64,000 nt of DNA from Mucilaginibacter sp. (GTDB lineage Bacteria > Bacteroidota > Bacteroidia > Sphingobacteriales > Sphingobacteriaceae): assembly GCF_025359345.1 (NCBI RefSeq), contig NZ_JANYGQ010000033.1:62001-126000 (forward strand), in the 5' to 3' direction. Position 1 is the stretch's first letter; the number at the start of each line of letters is the position of its first letter. Below the pieces are notes generated by a model that saw only the letters and a list, made by a program, of their open reading frames with translations, did no database searches and was not told where the DNA came from. Positions 9,033 through 19,011 of the stretch are shown here, piece by piece. Position numbers and translations under genes: made by a program.

Positions 9033-12000
9033 ATGCAACATTTTTTATCTAAACAAGCACGCATTTTATCGAAGCGCTCAAAGGTAATATCAGGCTTCCT
9101 GCTGGTATTTCTGCTGCTTACCGATATTGCGAATGCAGCTGTGAGCAGTAAAACTAAATTATTGATGCCCGCAAAAAGGGCTTCCGGTTATAATAACACC
9201 ATTGCCGCTCCAATAAACATTAAAGGAAAAGTAACCGACCAGGCCACTGGCGAAACCCTCATCGGTGTTTCGGTGAAAATCAAGAACACCAATACCGGGA
9301 CGCTTACCGACGTAAACGGTAATTTCGCACTTACTGCACCTGATAATGCAACTTTAGTGGTATCTTACATCGGTTATAGTACATTGGAGGTACCTGTGAA
9401 TGGTCAAACAACGCTCGATATTAAATTACAGGCCTCGGCAAAAGGCCTTAATGAGGTTGTGGTTGTAGGCTACGGTGTACAAAAGAAAGCCACTCTTACC
9501 GGCGCAGTAGTAGCGGTTAAGGGCGATGAACTGATAAAGTCACCCGCAACCAACCTTTCCAACTCAATTGCCGGGCGTATGGCCGGCGTTACTGCCACCA
9601 ATTCAAGCGGCGAACCCGGTTATGATGGTTCAAATATTCGTATCCGCGGTACTAATACGCTGGGAAATAGCGACCCACTGGTGGTAATTGACGGGGTTCC
9701 GTCGCCTGCCGGCCAAAACACAATTGACCGTATAAACCCGGCGGATGTTGAAAGTATCTCGGTTTTGAAGGATGCATCAGCAGCCATTTATGGTTCCAGG
9801 GCGGCTAACGGCGTTATCCTGGTTACCACAAAGCGGGGTAAAACTGGCAAGCCCGAAATCTCTTATACTTATAACCATGGCTGGTCGCAGCCAACTGTTA
9901 TTCCTAAAATGGCTACTGCAACTGAGTATGCTACTTTGGCGAACGAAATTGACTTATACAACCTGCCATCGCAATACTGGAGTGCTGCATCTGCCGCATT
10001 TAAATCAACAGGAAGCTTTACCAGGCCAGACAACGGTGCTACTTCTTCAGCTTCATTTCAGCCGTCCGACTTTAAAAAATTTGCCGACGGATCTGACCCA
10101 TGGGGGCACCCTAACACTGATTGGTTTAAGGCCACTTTAAAAACCTGGTCGCCGCAATCCCGTCAAAACATACAGCTATCGGGCGGTACAGAAAACGTAA
10201 AGTATTTAACTTCGATAGGATACGAAAGCCAGGACGGTTATTACAAAAATTCAGCAACCGGCTACAAGCAGTATGATTTTCGTATGAACCTTGATGCCAA
10301 AGTAAATAAATACGTAAGCACTTCGTTCGGCGTATCAGGCCGCCAGGAAAATCGTTTCTTCCCTAACGGTGGTGGTGCGAGCGATATATTCAGGATGCTG
10401 ACGCGTGGTTACCCTAATAAGCCGGCGTACTGGCCAAATGGGTTACCGGGGCCAGATATTGAAAACGGGCAGCAACCCGTATTGATTACCACTAATAAGA
10501 CAGGCTATAATAAGGATACACGTTACTATGTTCAGACCAACGGAAAAATCGAGATCACCGTACCGGGCATAGCTGGATTGAAATTTACCGGCAACGTAGC
10601 ACTGGATAAATACTTGCAACAAACAAAAGCCTGGCAAACCCCCTGGTTTGTATACAGCTGGGATAATGTACATTATGAGGCCGATGGCAAAACTCCTGTG
10701 CTAACCAAGGTAGCCCGCGGTCCGGCCCAGGCAAATCTTAGCCAGGGGTCTGATGACCAGTTTAGCAGCATGCTGGAAGGCATAGCAAGCTACACCCACA
10801 GTTTTGGCAGCCATAACATTGTAGTACTTGCAGGTGTAACCAAGGAAAAATCAAATGATAGTTACTTTGGCGCCAACCGTAAATATTATAGCTCAACGGC
10901 TATCGATCAATTATCTGCAGGTGGTAACGCTGAGATAGGCAACTACGGCGGAGCTTGGGAAAGGGCTCGTTTAAGTTACTTCGGTAGGGTAGGATATAAC
11001 TATAAAGAGAAGTACCTGGCCGAGTTTTTATGGAGGGTGGATGGATCGTATATTTTCCCCGAAAATCATCGCTTTGGCTTCTTCCCCGGCATCTCCGCCG
11101 GATGGAGAATTTCGGAGGAGAATTTCTTTAAAAACAATGTGAAGTTTATTCAAAATTTAAAACTTCGCGGGTCATGGGGCCAATTGGGGAACGACAACGT
11201 AATTAACCCCGCCACCGGACAGTTGGATGAATACGCATTCCTTTCCCTATATAACATTGGTTCGTACATAATTGGCGGCGTGCCTGTACAAACGTTGTCT
11301 GAAGGCATAGCACCGAACCCGAACTTTACATGGGAAGTTGCCAATAACAGCGATGTCGCATTAGAAGGTACCACGTTGAACGGAAAACTGGATTTTGTGC
11401 TGGAGGCTTTTTTAAATAAGCGTACCAGTATATTATGGCCTAAGTCAGGAACCATTCCTGCCACCGGCATACCCGGTAACTTGCTGCCCCCTGTAAATTA
11501 TGCAAAACTGAGCAACAAAGGATGGGAATTTCAATTGACGTACCATGATAATATTGGTAGCCAGTTCAGATATAATGTAGGCGTTACCGGCAGCTATGCA
11601 AAAAACAGGATCGATTTGTGGAATGAAGCTCCTGGAGCACCTGCATGGCAAAAATCTACCGGACATCCTATTGGAAGCAGCCTGTATTATGTGTACAAAG
11701 GTATATTTGCTACCCAGGCTCAAATTGACGCCAATAAAATTGATTACAGCGGCGTTGGTGCCAGCACCCTGCGCCCCGGCGACATGATTTACGAAGACGT
11801 AAACGGTGATGGTAAAATTACAGGCGATGACCAGGTAAGGAACGATAAAAATAACACCCCTACTTTCCAGGGAGGTTTAAGTTTTGGAGCACAATATAAA
11901 AACTTCGATTTAACAGTTTTATTCCAGGGCGCAACAGGCGCACAGCTTTTCTTTCAAACAGAGTCGGGAACTATTGGTAACTACACGCAGTACAGTTATG

Positions 12001-12320
12001 ACCATCGTTGGACTGTTGATAACCCAAGCACAGTTTACCCGCGCACCGTCGACCGTAATAACCAATATTTCTCAAATGGAAATACCTACTGGCTGTTGAA
12101 TATGAATTATATCAGGCTTAAAAACGTTGAACTTGGCTACACCATTCCATCTACTATCAATAGAAAGATAGGCTTGAGTAATTTACGCTTCTATGCAAAC
12201 GGGCTTAACCTGGCAACGTTAGCAAAGCAGCATATATATGATCCGGAATCAACCAGTTCAGACGGGCACTATTACCCACAGTCAAGGGTTATCAATTTGG
12301 GAGCAAGTGTAAAATTTTAA
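9033..12320 (+). CDS. SusC/RagA-family TonB-dependent outer membrane transporter
   Basis: Outer-membrane channel that takes up oligosaccharides captured by its SusD partner, driven by TonB. The sequence shows a signal peptide (about 1-36), a carboxypeptidase-regulatory-like beta-sandwich (about 64-150, VTDQATGETLIGVSVKIK), the TonB-box-like segment NEVVVVGYGVQKK, a plug with the SusC-typical DPLVVIDGVP and VLKDASAAIYGSRAANGVI motifs, and a long beta-barrel ending in an aromatic-rich strand. The 1095 residues fit the family. The following susD starts about 10 bases downstream and a GH2 beta-galactosidase lies in the same run, so the cargo is probably a galactose-containing oligosaccharide. The HTCS at 4457 is the likely activator. 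Confidence 0.97.
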   Translation: MQHFLSKQARILSKRSKVISGFLLVFLLLTDIANAAVSSKTKLLMPAKRASGYNNTIAAPINIKGKVTDQATGETLIGVSVKIKNTNTGTLTDVNGNFALTAPDNATLVVSYIGYSTLEVPVNGQTTLDIKLQASAKGLNEVVVVGYGVQKKATLTGAVVAVKGDELIKSPATNLSNSIAGRMAGVTATNSSGEPGYDGSNIRIRGTNTLGNSDPLVVIDGVPSPAGQNTIDRINPADVESISVLKDASAAIYGSRAANGVILVTTKRGKTGKPEISYTYNHGWSQPTVIPKMATATEYATLANEIDLYNLPSQYWSAASAAFKSTGSFTRPDNGATSSASFQPSDFKKFADGSDPWGHPNTDWFKATLKTWSPQSRQNIQLSGGTENVKYLTSIGYESQDGYYKNSATGYKQYDFRMNLDAKVNKYVSTSFGVSGRQENRFFPNGGGASDIFRMLTRGYPNKPAYWPNGLPGPDIENGQQPVLITTNKTGYNKDTRYYVQTNGKIEITVPGIAGLKFTGNVALDKYLQQTKAWQTPWFVYSWDNVHYEADGKTPVLTKVARGPAQANLSQGSDDQFSSMLEGIASYTHSFGSHNIVVLAGVTKEKSNDSYFGANRKYYSSTAIDQLSAGGNAEIGNYGGAWERARLSYFGRVGYNYKEKYLAEFLWRVDGSYIFPENHRFGFFPGISAGWRISEENFFKNNVKFIQNLKLRGSWGQLGNDNVINPATGQLDEYAFLSLYNIGSYIIGGVPVQTLSEGIAPNPNFTWEVANNSDVALEGTTLNGKLDFVLEAFLNKRTSILWPKSGTIPATGIPGNLLPPVNYAKLSNKGWEFQLTYHDNIGSQFRYNVGVTGSYAKNRIDLWNEAPGAPAWQKSTGHPIGSSLYYVYKGIFATQAQIDANKIDYSGVGASTLRPGDMIYEDVNGDGKITGDDQVRNDKNNTPTFQGGLSFGAQYKNFDLTVLFQGATGAQLFFQTESGTIGNYTQYSYDHRWTVDNPSTVYPRTVDRNNQYFSNGNTYWLLNMNYIRLKNVELGYTIPSTINRKIGLSNLRFYANGLNLATLAKQHIYDPESTSSDGHYYPQSRVINLGASVKF

Positions 12321-12330
12321 TTTGAACGAT

Positions 12331-14175
12331 ATGAAAACATTTTTAAGAAAGATCTCAATGCTAACAGTTGTGTTGGGAGCGCTGCTTACGTCGTGTAAGA
12401 AGGAGTTTCTGAATACAACGCCATTAAACCAGGCATCGTCGGCAACCACCTGGGCAGATCCCAACCTCTCGCAGGCTTTTGTAACGGAGTTGTACAACGG
12501 TCTGTATGAAGGTGAACTTAACCAGGAAAACCTCGATTGCCAGACAGATAATGCACTCTATAATTTTGGAAAAGAGAACATAAACGAAGGGAATATAAGC
12601 CCGGCCAACACGGGTAACGTACCCCATACATACGAATGGGGGAACATGTACGCCCGGATAAGGTCGGCAAACATTGCTTTAGAACAATTAGCCAAGTCGC
12701 CAATTGATAAATCACTTGCCGACCAGCTAACTGGCGAAACTTTATTTATGCGTGCTTATTATTACAATCAACTGCTGCGTTATTACGGTGGTATTCCACT
12801 GGTGAAATCGTCTTATTCGGCCAGCGCGACTGACTTTACTATTGCCAGGAGCAGCTATTCGGATTGTGTTGATTTTATAGTAGGTGACCTGGACAAGGCC
12901 AACACCCTGCTGCAAGGTAAGTCCCTTGACAAAGGGCGCGCCACAAGTGATGCAGCACTGGCTTTAAAGGCCAGGGTGTTATTATATGCCGCCAGCGATT
13001 TGCACGACATGCCAACCGCAAAGGCAAAATCGACCCTTATTTCTCAATTTGCGCACCCTGAATTGTTAGGCTACGTAGACGGTGACCGTGCCGCCCGCTG
13101 GCAAAAAGCACAGGACGCTGCAAAAGCGGTTATGGCTTTAGGTAAATACGGTTTTAAACTTGATTTAAGTGCTCCTGACGCTAATGGTTTTACAAATTAT
13201 CAAAACTCCTATTTATCGAGAAATGGCGGCGAGGCTGAGCTTTTGTTCGCCCGTTATTTTGCTAACGCCAAAGACGAGTGGGGTGCATGGTATGCCCGCA
13301 ACAACTGTACTAACGGTTACCACGGCTGGACATCGAGCGAACCGACGCAAAACATGGTTGATGATTATGAGATGATGGACGGTACCAAGTTTGACTGGAC
13401 TAAACCAGAACAAGCTGCAGCTCCTTATCAAAATAGGGATCCCCGCTTTTATGCTTCTGTATTGTATGACGGTGCCCCATGGAAACCTCGTACACCAGAC
13501 GGCGCTGGTATTGACCCTTACAATGAGATACAGATGGGCACTTATCAAACAGGCAGCGCAGGCAGCGCAGTAACTTACTTTGGTTTGGACACAAGAAACG
13601 GGCCTATCGAAAACTGGAACGGCACTCGTACCGGTTATGCCATCAGGAAGTTTATGGACCCTAATCCGGCGATTGTTGATAATAACACACGCCAGGAAGT
13701 GCCATCGCCTATGATAAGATACACCGAGGTTGTGTTTAATTACATAGAAACATGCCTGGCCTTAGGCCAGGAAGGAGAGGCGAAGACCTGGCTCAACAGG
13801 ATCCGCTTCCGCTCGGGAATGCCCGCTATTACCGATGCAGGGGATGCCCTGGTGCAGCGCTACCGGAACGAACGCAACGTGGAAATGATGTTTGAAGAGC
13901 AACGGTTTTACGACGCCCGCCGCTGGATGATAGCGCCGCAAACGCTTGGAAATAAAGCAAAAATAATGAAGATTACAGGTACATTAAAGGCTGGCAAAAC
14001 GGTTAGTGTTTACAGGTACAACACCGATAACTACAATTATACTTATACGGTGCAGGAACTTGACCCGGGAGTGGAAAACCGCAGCTGGAATGACAAAGTT
14101 TATTTCCCGCCTATTTACAGGGATGAGATGAATAAAAACAATAAGTTAATTCAGAACCCTGGTTATACTAATTAA
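12331..14175 (+). CDS. SusD/RagB-family nutrient-binding outer membrane lipoprotein
   Basis: Surface lipoprotein forming the lid of the SusC transporter and binding the glycan. The frame opens at a TTG at 12322, but ATG 12331 gives a clean lipoprotein signal (MKTFLRKISM..LLTSCKK) with the acylated Cys near residue 22, so I choose it. Family features are the helical TPR-like N-terminal half with LFMRAYYYNQLLRYYGGIPL, the NRDPRFYASVLYDG segment in the middle, and the C-terminal RNERNVEMMFEEQRFYDARRW motif and final NPGY. It has 614 residues from this start, and is co-transcribed with the SusC gene just upstream. A strong terminator follows at 14204. Confidence 0.96.
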   Translation: MKTFLRKISMLTVVLGALLTSCKKEFLNTTPLNQASSATTWADPNLSQAFVTELYNGLYEGELNQENLDCQTDNALYNFGKENINEGNISPANTGNVPHTYEWGNMYARIRSANIALEQLAKSPIDKSLADQLTGETLFMRAYYYNQLLRYYGGIPLVKSSYSASATDFTIARSSYSDCVDFIVGDLDKANTLLQGKSLDKGRATSDAALALKARVLLYAASDLHDMPTAKAKSTLISQFAHPELLGYVDGDRAARWQKAQDAAKAVMALGKYGFKLDLSAPDANGFTNYQNSYLSRNGGEAELLFARYFANAKDEWGAWYARNNCTNGYHGWTSSEPTQNMVDDYEMMDGTKFDWTKPEQAAAPYQNRDPRFYASVLYDGAPWKPRTPDGAGIDPYNEIQMGTYQTGSAGSAVTYFGLDTRNGPIENWNGTRTGYAIRKFMDPNPAIVDNNTRQEVPSPMIRYTEVVFNYIETCLALGQEGEAKTWLNRIRFRSGMPAITDAGDALVQRYRNERNVEMMFEEQRFYDARRWMIAPQTLGNKAKIMKITGTLKAGKTVSVYRYNTDNYNYTYTVQELDPGVENRSWNDKVYFPPIYRDEMNKNNKLIQNPGYTN

Positions 14176-14203
14176 AAAGAAACAAATTCTGTATATTTAA
14201 TCT

Positions 14204-14238
14204 AAAGAATGCCGGGAGCAAAATACCGGCATTCTTTT
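14204..14238 (+). terminator. Hairpin terminator after susD
   Basis: A perfect 12-base stem, AAAGAATGCCGG at 14204-14215 and its complement at 14226-14237, closes a 10-base loop and ends in a short T run. It probably ends or attenuates the susCD transcript before the next gene at 14268. Confidence 0.75.
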
Positions 14239-14267
14239 ACTTTTAGCCCCTTACTTAAACGAAAAAT

Positions 14268-17200
14268 TTGGTGAATATTTACAGAAATACATTTTTTCAA
14301 TTGCTTTTTAGCGGAATTGTGATAGTAACCGGTTGTACCCATAAAACTGCCGATAATGATGCTGCCGCCGAAAACGGCAAACCCCTTTTCACCCTGCTGT
14401 CGCCCGAACAAACCCACGTGGATTTTAGCAATACATTAACTGAAGGACTAAACACTAACGTGTTGATGTACGAATATTTTTATAATGGCGGCGGCGTAGC
14501 CGTTGGCGACCTTAACGGCGACGGCCTGCAGGATTTATATTTTACCGGTAATATGACTGATAATAAACTTTATATCAATAAAGGGCATATGCAGTTTAGC
14601 GATGTTACCGCCTCCGCCGGCGTAGCAGGCAGGCCCGGGCCATGGAAGACAGGTGTAACAATGGCTGATGTAAATGGCGACGGTAAATTGGATATTTATG
14701 TTTGTTACTCGGGAAATGTGCGGGAAGAACATCGCGAAAACCAGCTGTTTATTAACCAGGGCAATGACAAGGACGGCAATCCACAATTTACCGAAGAAGC
14801 CCGCCAATATGGGCTGGCAGATGCGGGGTACAGCACCCAGGCTGTGTTTTTTGATTATGACCTTGACGGCGATCTCGATATGTTTTTGCTGAATCATAGC
14901 CCCACCCAGTTACCTGTATTGGATGAGGTTAATACCGTGGCAGCTTTAAAAAAATCAAACTCGTTTAATGGAGTAAGGCTATACAGGAATGACAATGGTG
15001 TTTTTAAAAATGTAACCGAACAGGCAGGGATAAGCAGCTCTGACCTTACTTATGGGCTGGGCGCCGCCATAGACGATATTAATGGCGATGGCCTGCCTGA
15101 TATTTATATATCAAATGATTATACCATTCCCGACTTTATGTACATCAACAACGGGGACGGCACTTTCACCAATAAGCTGCAATCGTCGTTGGGCCATACT
15201 TCCCAGTTCTCAATGGGGAATAATATTTCGGATATAAACAACGATGGCTTGCCCGATATTTTTACGCTCGACATGCTTCCCGAGGGGAACCACCGGCAAA
15301 AGTTATTATTCGCGCCGGATAATTATGAAAAGTTCGACTTGACGCTTCGTACCGGCTTTTATTACCAGTATATGCGCAATATGCTGCAAATTAATAATGG
15401 AAACGGCACTTTTAGCGAGGTGGGCCAGTTGTCGGGTATCTCAAATACCGATTGGAGCTGGGCACCGTTGTTCGCTGATTATGACAACGATGGCTGGAAA
15501 GACCTTTTTGTAACAAACGGATATACCCGCGATTTTACAAATATGGACTTTATGAAATATATGGGCGATTATTTGAAGGACAGGCGATTAATGCGCAAGG
15601 ATATTTACAACCTGGTGCAGCAAATGCCGTCGTCGCAGGTAAGCAGCTATTTTTTTAAGAATAACGGGAACCTGCAGTTCACCAATACCAGCACGGCGTG
15701 GGGTATTACCCAATCATCAAACAGTAACGGAGCTGCGTATGCCGACCTGGATAACGACGGCGACCTTGACCTTGTGGTTAACAATATTAACCAGCCTGCT
15801 TTTATCTATCAAAACGAATCCGACAAGCAATCCGGTAACCATTACCTGCAGCTAAAACTGGAAGGTGCCGGTAAAAACACCCAGGGAATAGGGGCCAGGG
15901 TCACTATTTATATAAAAAACAAGTTGCAGTACCTTGAGCAAATGCCGAGCCGCGGATTTCAGTCCAGCGTGTCGCCGGTACTGCATTTTGGCTTGGGCAA
16001 GGATAAACAAGTGGATTCGTTACGTATAATATGGCAAACCGGAGATACGCAGCTTATACAGCACATTAATGCTGACCAGCAATTGGTACTGAATGAAAAA
16101 AATGCCGCAGGCAAATATCAGAAACCCCTGGCTGACAAGTCCATTTTTACCGAGATTCCATCGCCTGTAAATAACAAACAGAAAAAAAACGATATTAACG
16201 ACTTTAAAAGGCAACCGTTGATGATAAACCCGATGTCATTTTCCGGTCCGTGCGTTGTTAAGGGCGATGTAAACGGCGATGGTTTGGAGGATGTTTACGT
16301 TGGTGGAGAAGATGGCAAATCAGGGGCCTTATACTTGCAGCAGGCAAATCAAACATTCGTTTTAAAACCAGTATCAGCATTTGAAGAGGATAAAAAAAGC
16401 AACGATGCAGCAGCGCTGTTTTTTGATGCCAATGGCGATGGTAAACCAGATTTGTATGTAGCTTCAGGCGGCTATGGCGACATTGTGCCCGGAGACCCGG
16501 CATTGCAGGACAGGCTTTATATTAATGACGGGAAAGGTAATTTCACCAAAGCAAAAAATAGTCTGCCTAAAATATCAGGCAGCAAAAGCTGTGTTGTAGC
16601 TGCCGATATCAACGGCGACGGATATCCCGACTTGTTTGTGGGAGGAAGAGTAGTACCGGGAAGGTATCCTGAAGCACCGCAAAGCTATATCCTGGTAAAT
16701 GATGGCAAAGGGCATTTCAGCGACGAAACAAACAAATACAACCCGCAATTACAGCACATAGGCATGGTAACTGATGCTGTATGGGTAGATATAAACGGTG
16801 ATAAAAAGCCCGACCTTGTTTTAGTTGGCGAATGGATGCCCATTACTGTATTAACTAATACCGGTAACCAGTTGGTAAATAGCACCAGCACTTATTTCGA
16901 TAAGCCGCAAAGCGGATTCTGGAACAAGATACTCGTTGACGATTTTAACCACGACGGGCACCCGGACTTTATTGCCGGCAACCTTGGGCTTAACACACAA
17001 TTTAAAGTTTCGGATGCGGAACCTGCAGAGATGTATTATAAGGACTTTGACGACAATGGCGCGGTCGATCCGATTTTTTGCTTTTATATTCAGGGTAAAA
17101 GTTACCCTTATGTAACCCGCGATGAATTATTTGACCAGATGAGCATTATGCGTAATCGTTTCCCGGATTATAAGAGTTACGCAGATGCGTCACTTACAGA

Positions 17201-17606
17201 CATATTCACCCCTGTGGAATTAAAGGGCGCGAACCATTTATACGCAAATAATCTTTCCACTACTTGTTTTTTGAGCGATTCAAAAGGTAAGCTGCATACT
17301 GCTGCATTGCCCCTGGAGGTACAGTCGTCGCCAGTTTATACCATAACAACTTTAGATTACGACCACGACGGTAATGATGACCTGCTTTTGTGCGGCAATA
17401 TTAACCGGGCAAGGCTCCGGATCGGAAAATACGATGCCAACTACGGTCTGCTGCTAAAAGGCGATGGGAAAGGGCATTTTAAATATATTCCGCAGTTAAA
17501 GTCGGGATTTAAGCTATGGGGCGATGTGAGGAGCGTGACCAAGGTAAATAATACCCTGTTGTTCGGGATTAACCAGGTTGGAGTAAAAGCCTACAAAGAA
17601 AACTAA
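14268..17606 (+). CDS. VCBS/FG-GAP repeat lipoprotein with ASPIC/UnbV domain
   Basis: Secreted, probably surface-anchored, calcium-binding propeller protein. The frame opens with TTG 14268 directly followed by GTG 14271, and either may be the start; no ATG lies near. A lipoprotein signal ends at VTGC near residue 24. Calcium-loop repeats of the DxDxDGxxD type recur throughout (DLNGDGLQD, DVNGDGKLD, DYDLDGDLD, DINGDGLPD, DYDNDGWKD, then DVNGDGLED, DANGDGKPD, DINGDGYPD, DFNHDGHPD). An ASPIC/UnbV domain sits near 535-605 (GARVTIYI, RGFQSSVSPVLHFGLG). Such 1100-residue proteins often follow susCD genes; their exact role is unknown, with glycan binding the usual guess. It is four bases from the haloperoxidase-like gene, so the two form an operon. 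Confidence 0.92.
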   Translation: MVNIYRNTFFQLLFSGIVIVTGCTHKTADNDAAAENGKPLFTLLSPEQTHVDFSNTLTEGLNTNVLMYEYFYNGGGVAVGDLNGDGLQDLYFTGNMTDNKLYINKGHMQFSDVTASAGVAGRPGPWKTGVTMADVNGDGKLDIYVCYSGNVREEHRENQLFINQGNDKDGNPQFTEEARQYGLADAGYSTQAVFFDYDLDGDLDMFLLNHSPTQLPVLDEVNTVAALKKSNSFNGVRLYRNDNGVFKNVTEQAGISSSDLTYGLGAAIDDINGDGLPDIYISNDYTIPDFMYINNGDGTFTNKLQSSLGHTSQFSMGNNISDINNDGLPDIFTLDMLPEGNHRQKLLFAPDNYEKFDLTLRTGFYYQYMRNMLQINNGNGTFSEVGQLSGISNTDWSWAPLFADYDNDGWKDLFVTNGYTRDFTNMDFMKYMGDYLKDRRLMRKDIYNLVQQMPSSQVSSYFFKNNGNLQFTNTSTAWGITQSSNSNGAAYADLDNDGDLDLVVNNINQPAFIYQNESDKQSGNHYLQLKLEGAGKNTQGIGARVTIYIKNKLQYLEQMPSRGFQSSVSPVLHFGLGKDKQVDSLRIIWQTGDTQLIQHINADQQLVLNEKNAAGKYQKPLADKSIFTEIPSPVNNKQKKNDINDFKRQPLMINPMSFSGPCVVKGDVNGDGLEDVYVGGEDGKSGALYLQQANQTFVLKPVSAFEEDKKSNDAAALFFDANGDGKPDLYVASGGYGDIVPGDPALQDRLYINDGKGNFTKAKNSLPKISGSKSCVVAADINGDGYPDLFVGGRVVPGRYPEAPQSYILVNDGKGHFSDETNKYNPQLQHIGMVTDAVWVDINGDKKPDLVLVGEWMPITVLTNTGNQLVNSTSTYFDKPQSGFWNKILVDDFNHDGHPDFIAGNLGLNTQFKVSDAEPAEMYYKDFDDNGAVDPIFCFYIQGKSYPYVTRDELFDQMSIMRNRFPDYKSYADASLTDIFTPVELKGANHLYANNLSTTCFLSDSKGKLHTAALPLEVQSSPVYTITTLDYDHDGNDDLLLCGNINRARLRIGKYDANYGLLLKGDGKGHFKYIPQLKSGFKLWGDVRSVTKVNNTLLFGINQVGVKAYKEN

Positions 17607-17610
17607 GCAA

Positions 17611-18945
17611 ATGAGATTTAAAGCATTTTTAATAATAATCCTGCTTACAGTTGGCGGATTGTTTAATAGTTGCAATAATAAAAAACAACCTGTATTAACC
17701 AGTGCTGATATCACCAAAGTAATAAACAGGGTAACACTCGGAATGGTACATGACGTTACCAATCCGCCATTGGCTGCGCGTTTTTTTGCATACACTTGTC
17801 TTGCCGGTTACGAGGTAGTGGCAGAGAATGACAAAAGCATAAGAAGCATGCAGGGCGTTTTAAATGAATATCCTGATATCAAAAAACCTGCTTTTGCAAA
17901 AGGCTACAATTACCAGCTTAGTGCGTTGATAGCCATGATGGAAACCGCAGGTAAGATGCAGCCTACAGGTAGCTTAATGATAAAATATGAGGAGCACCTG
18001 TTAGACTCATGCAGGAAAATTGGTTTTACCGACGAGGTTATTGATAGTTCAAGACATTATGCTGCTGCTGTAAGCAAGCAAATACTGGCCTACGCAAAAA
18101 AGGATAAATATAACCGCATTAGTAACTACAAACGATTTTCACCTGCCCGTGCAGACAGTACCTGGGACCCAACTCCGCCGGCCTATATGGCTGCGGTTGA
18201 GCCGTATTTTAATACAGTAAGGCCAATGTTTATCAATTCATCCACCCAGTTTTTACCCGGGCCGCCTATTTCTTTTTCTACTGATAAAAACTCCGCTTTT
18301 TATAAATTTTTGCTGATGAATTATAAGGCAGGTGCAAACGATTTAACCCCGGAACAGAAGAATATTGCCAATTTTTGGGATTGCAACCCCTTCGCTTTAC
18401 AGGATAACGGGCACATGCTGATCGGGTTAAAAAAGATCTCACCCGGGGCGCACTGGCTGGGCATTACCGGCATAGCATGCACCCAGGCTAAAACAAGTTT
18501 CTCAAAAGCAATGGAAATCCACACCGTAGTGGCGGCCGGCCTGCTTGATGCTTTTATATCCTGCTGGGAAGATAAATACCGCACTAACCGGATCCGGCCT
18601 GAAACTGCCATCCGCAGATATATCGACATAAACTGGAAACCATTACTGCAAACTCCGCCATTCCCCGAATACATCAGCGGCCATTCAATTGTTTCTGCTA
18701 CATCGGCTGTTATCCTGACGCATTATTTGGGTGATAATTTTCAATATTCGGATAATATAGAAGTAAGCTACGGTGTTCCGCCCAGGCATTTCAGCTCCTT
18801 TATGCAAGCTGCAAAAGAGGCGGCCATCTCTAGGTTTTGGGGCGGCATCCACTTTATGGATGCTATCGATAATGGCGTTGCCCAGGGCGTGAAAATTGGC
18901 AACTGGATAGTAGATAAAACAGGCGCACCCAAAAAAACATCATAA
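17611..18945 (+). CDS. Vanadium-dependent haloperoxidase / PAP2-like lipoprotein
   Basis: A PAP2-superfamily protein of 444 residues with a lipoprotein signal (LFNSC, Cys near 21). The vanadate/phosphate pocket residues are visible in order: Lys and Arg in KYRTNRIRPETA (about 321-332), the SGHS motif near 355, and RFWGGIHF near 407 with the closing Arg and His. Known family members oxidise halides with peroxide or hydrolyse phosphate esters, and sequence alone does not separate these. Bacteroidota carry many such proteins immediately downstream of VCBS/ASPIC genes, as here with a four-base gap, so the pair probably works together, but the substrate is unknown. I would not assert halogenation. 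Confidence 0.88.
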   Translation: MRFKAFLIIILLTVGGLFNSCNNKKQPVLTSADITKVINRVTLGMVHDVTNPPLAARFFAYTCLAGYEVVAENDKSIRSMQGVLNEYPDIKKPAFAKGYNYQLSALIAMMETAGKMQPTGSLMIKYEEHLLDSCRKIGFTDEVIDSSRHYAAAVSKQILAYAKKDKYNRISNYKRFSPARADSTWDPTPPAYMAAVEPYFNTVRPMFINSSTQFLPGPPISFSTDKNSAFYKFLLMNYKAGANDLTPEQKNIANFWDCNPFALQDNGHMLIGLKKISPGAHWLGITGIACTQAKTSFSKAMEIHTVVAAGLLDAFISCWEDKYRTNRIRPETAIRRYIDINWKPLLQTPPFPEYISGHSIVSATSAVILTHYLGDNFQYSDNIEVSYGVPPRHFSSFMQAAKEAAISRFWGGIHFMDAIDNGVAQGVKIGNWIVDKTGAPKKTS

Positions 18946-19011
18946 CGCCGGGGCTCTGGCGGCACACCCATGCATCATATTGCACACCATCAATGAAAAC
19001 AAAATAAAGTC

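Noticed and set aside
17611-18945. Annotating the PAP2-like protein as a proven haloperoxidase
   Set aside because: The vanadate pocket is shared with acid phosphatases, so halide oxidation cannot be claimed from sequence.
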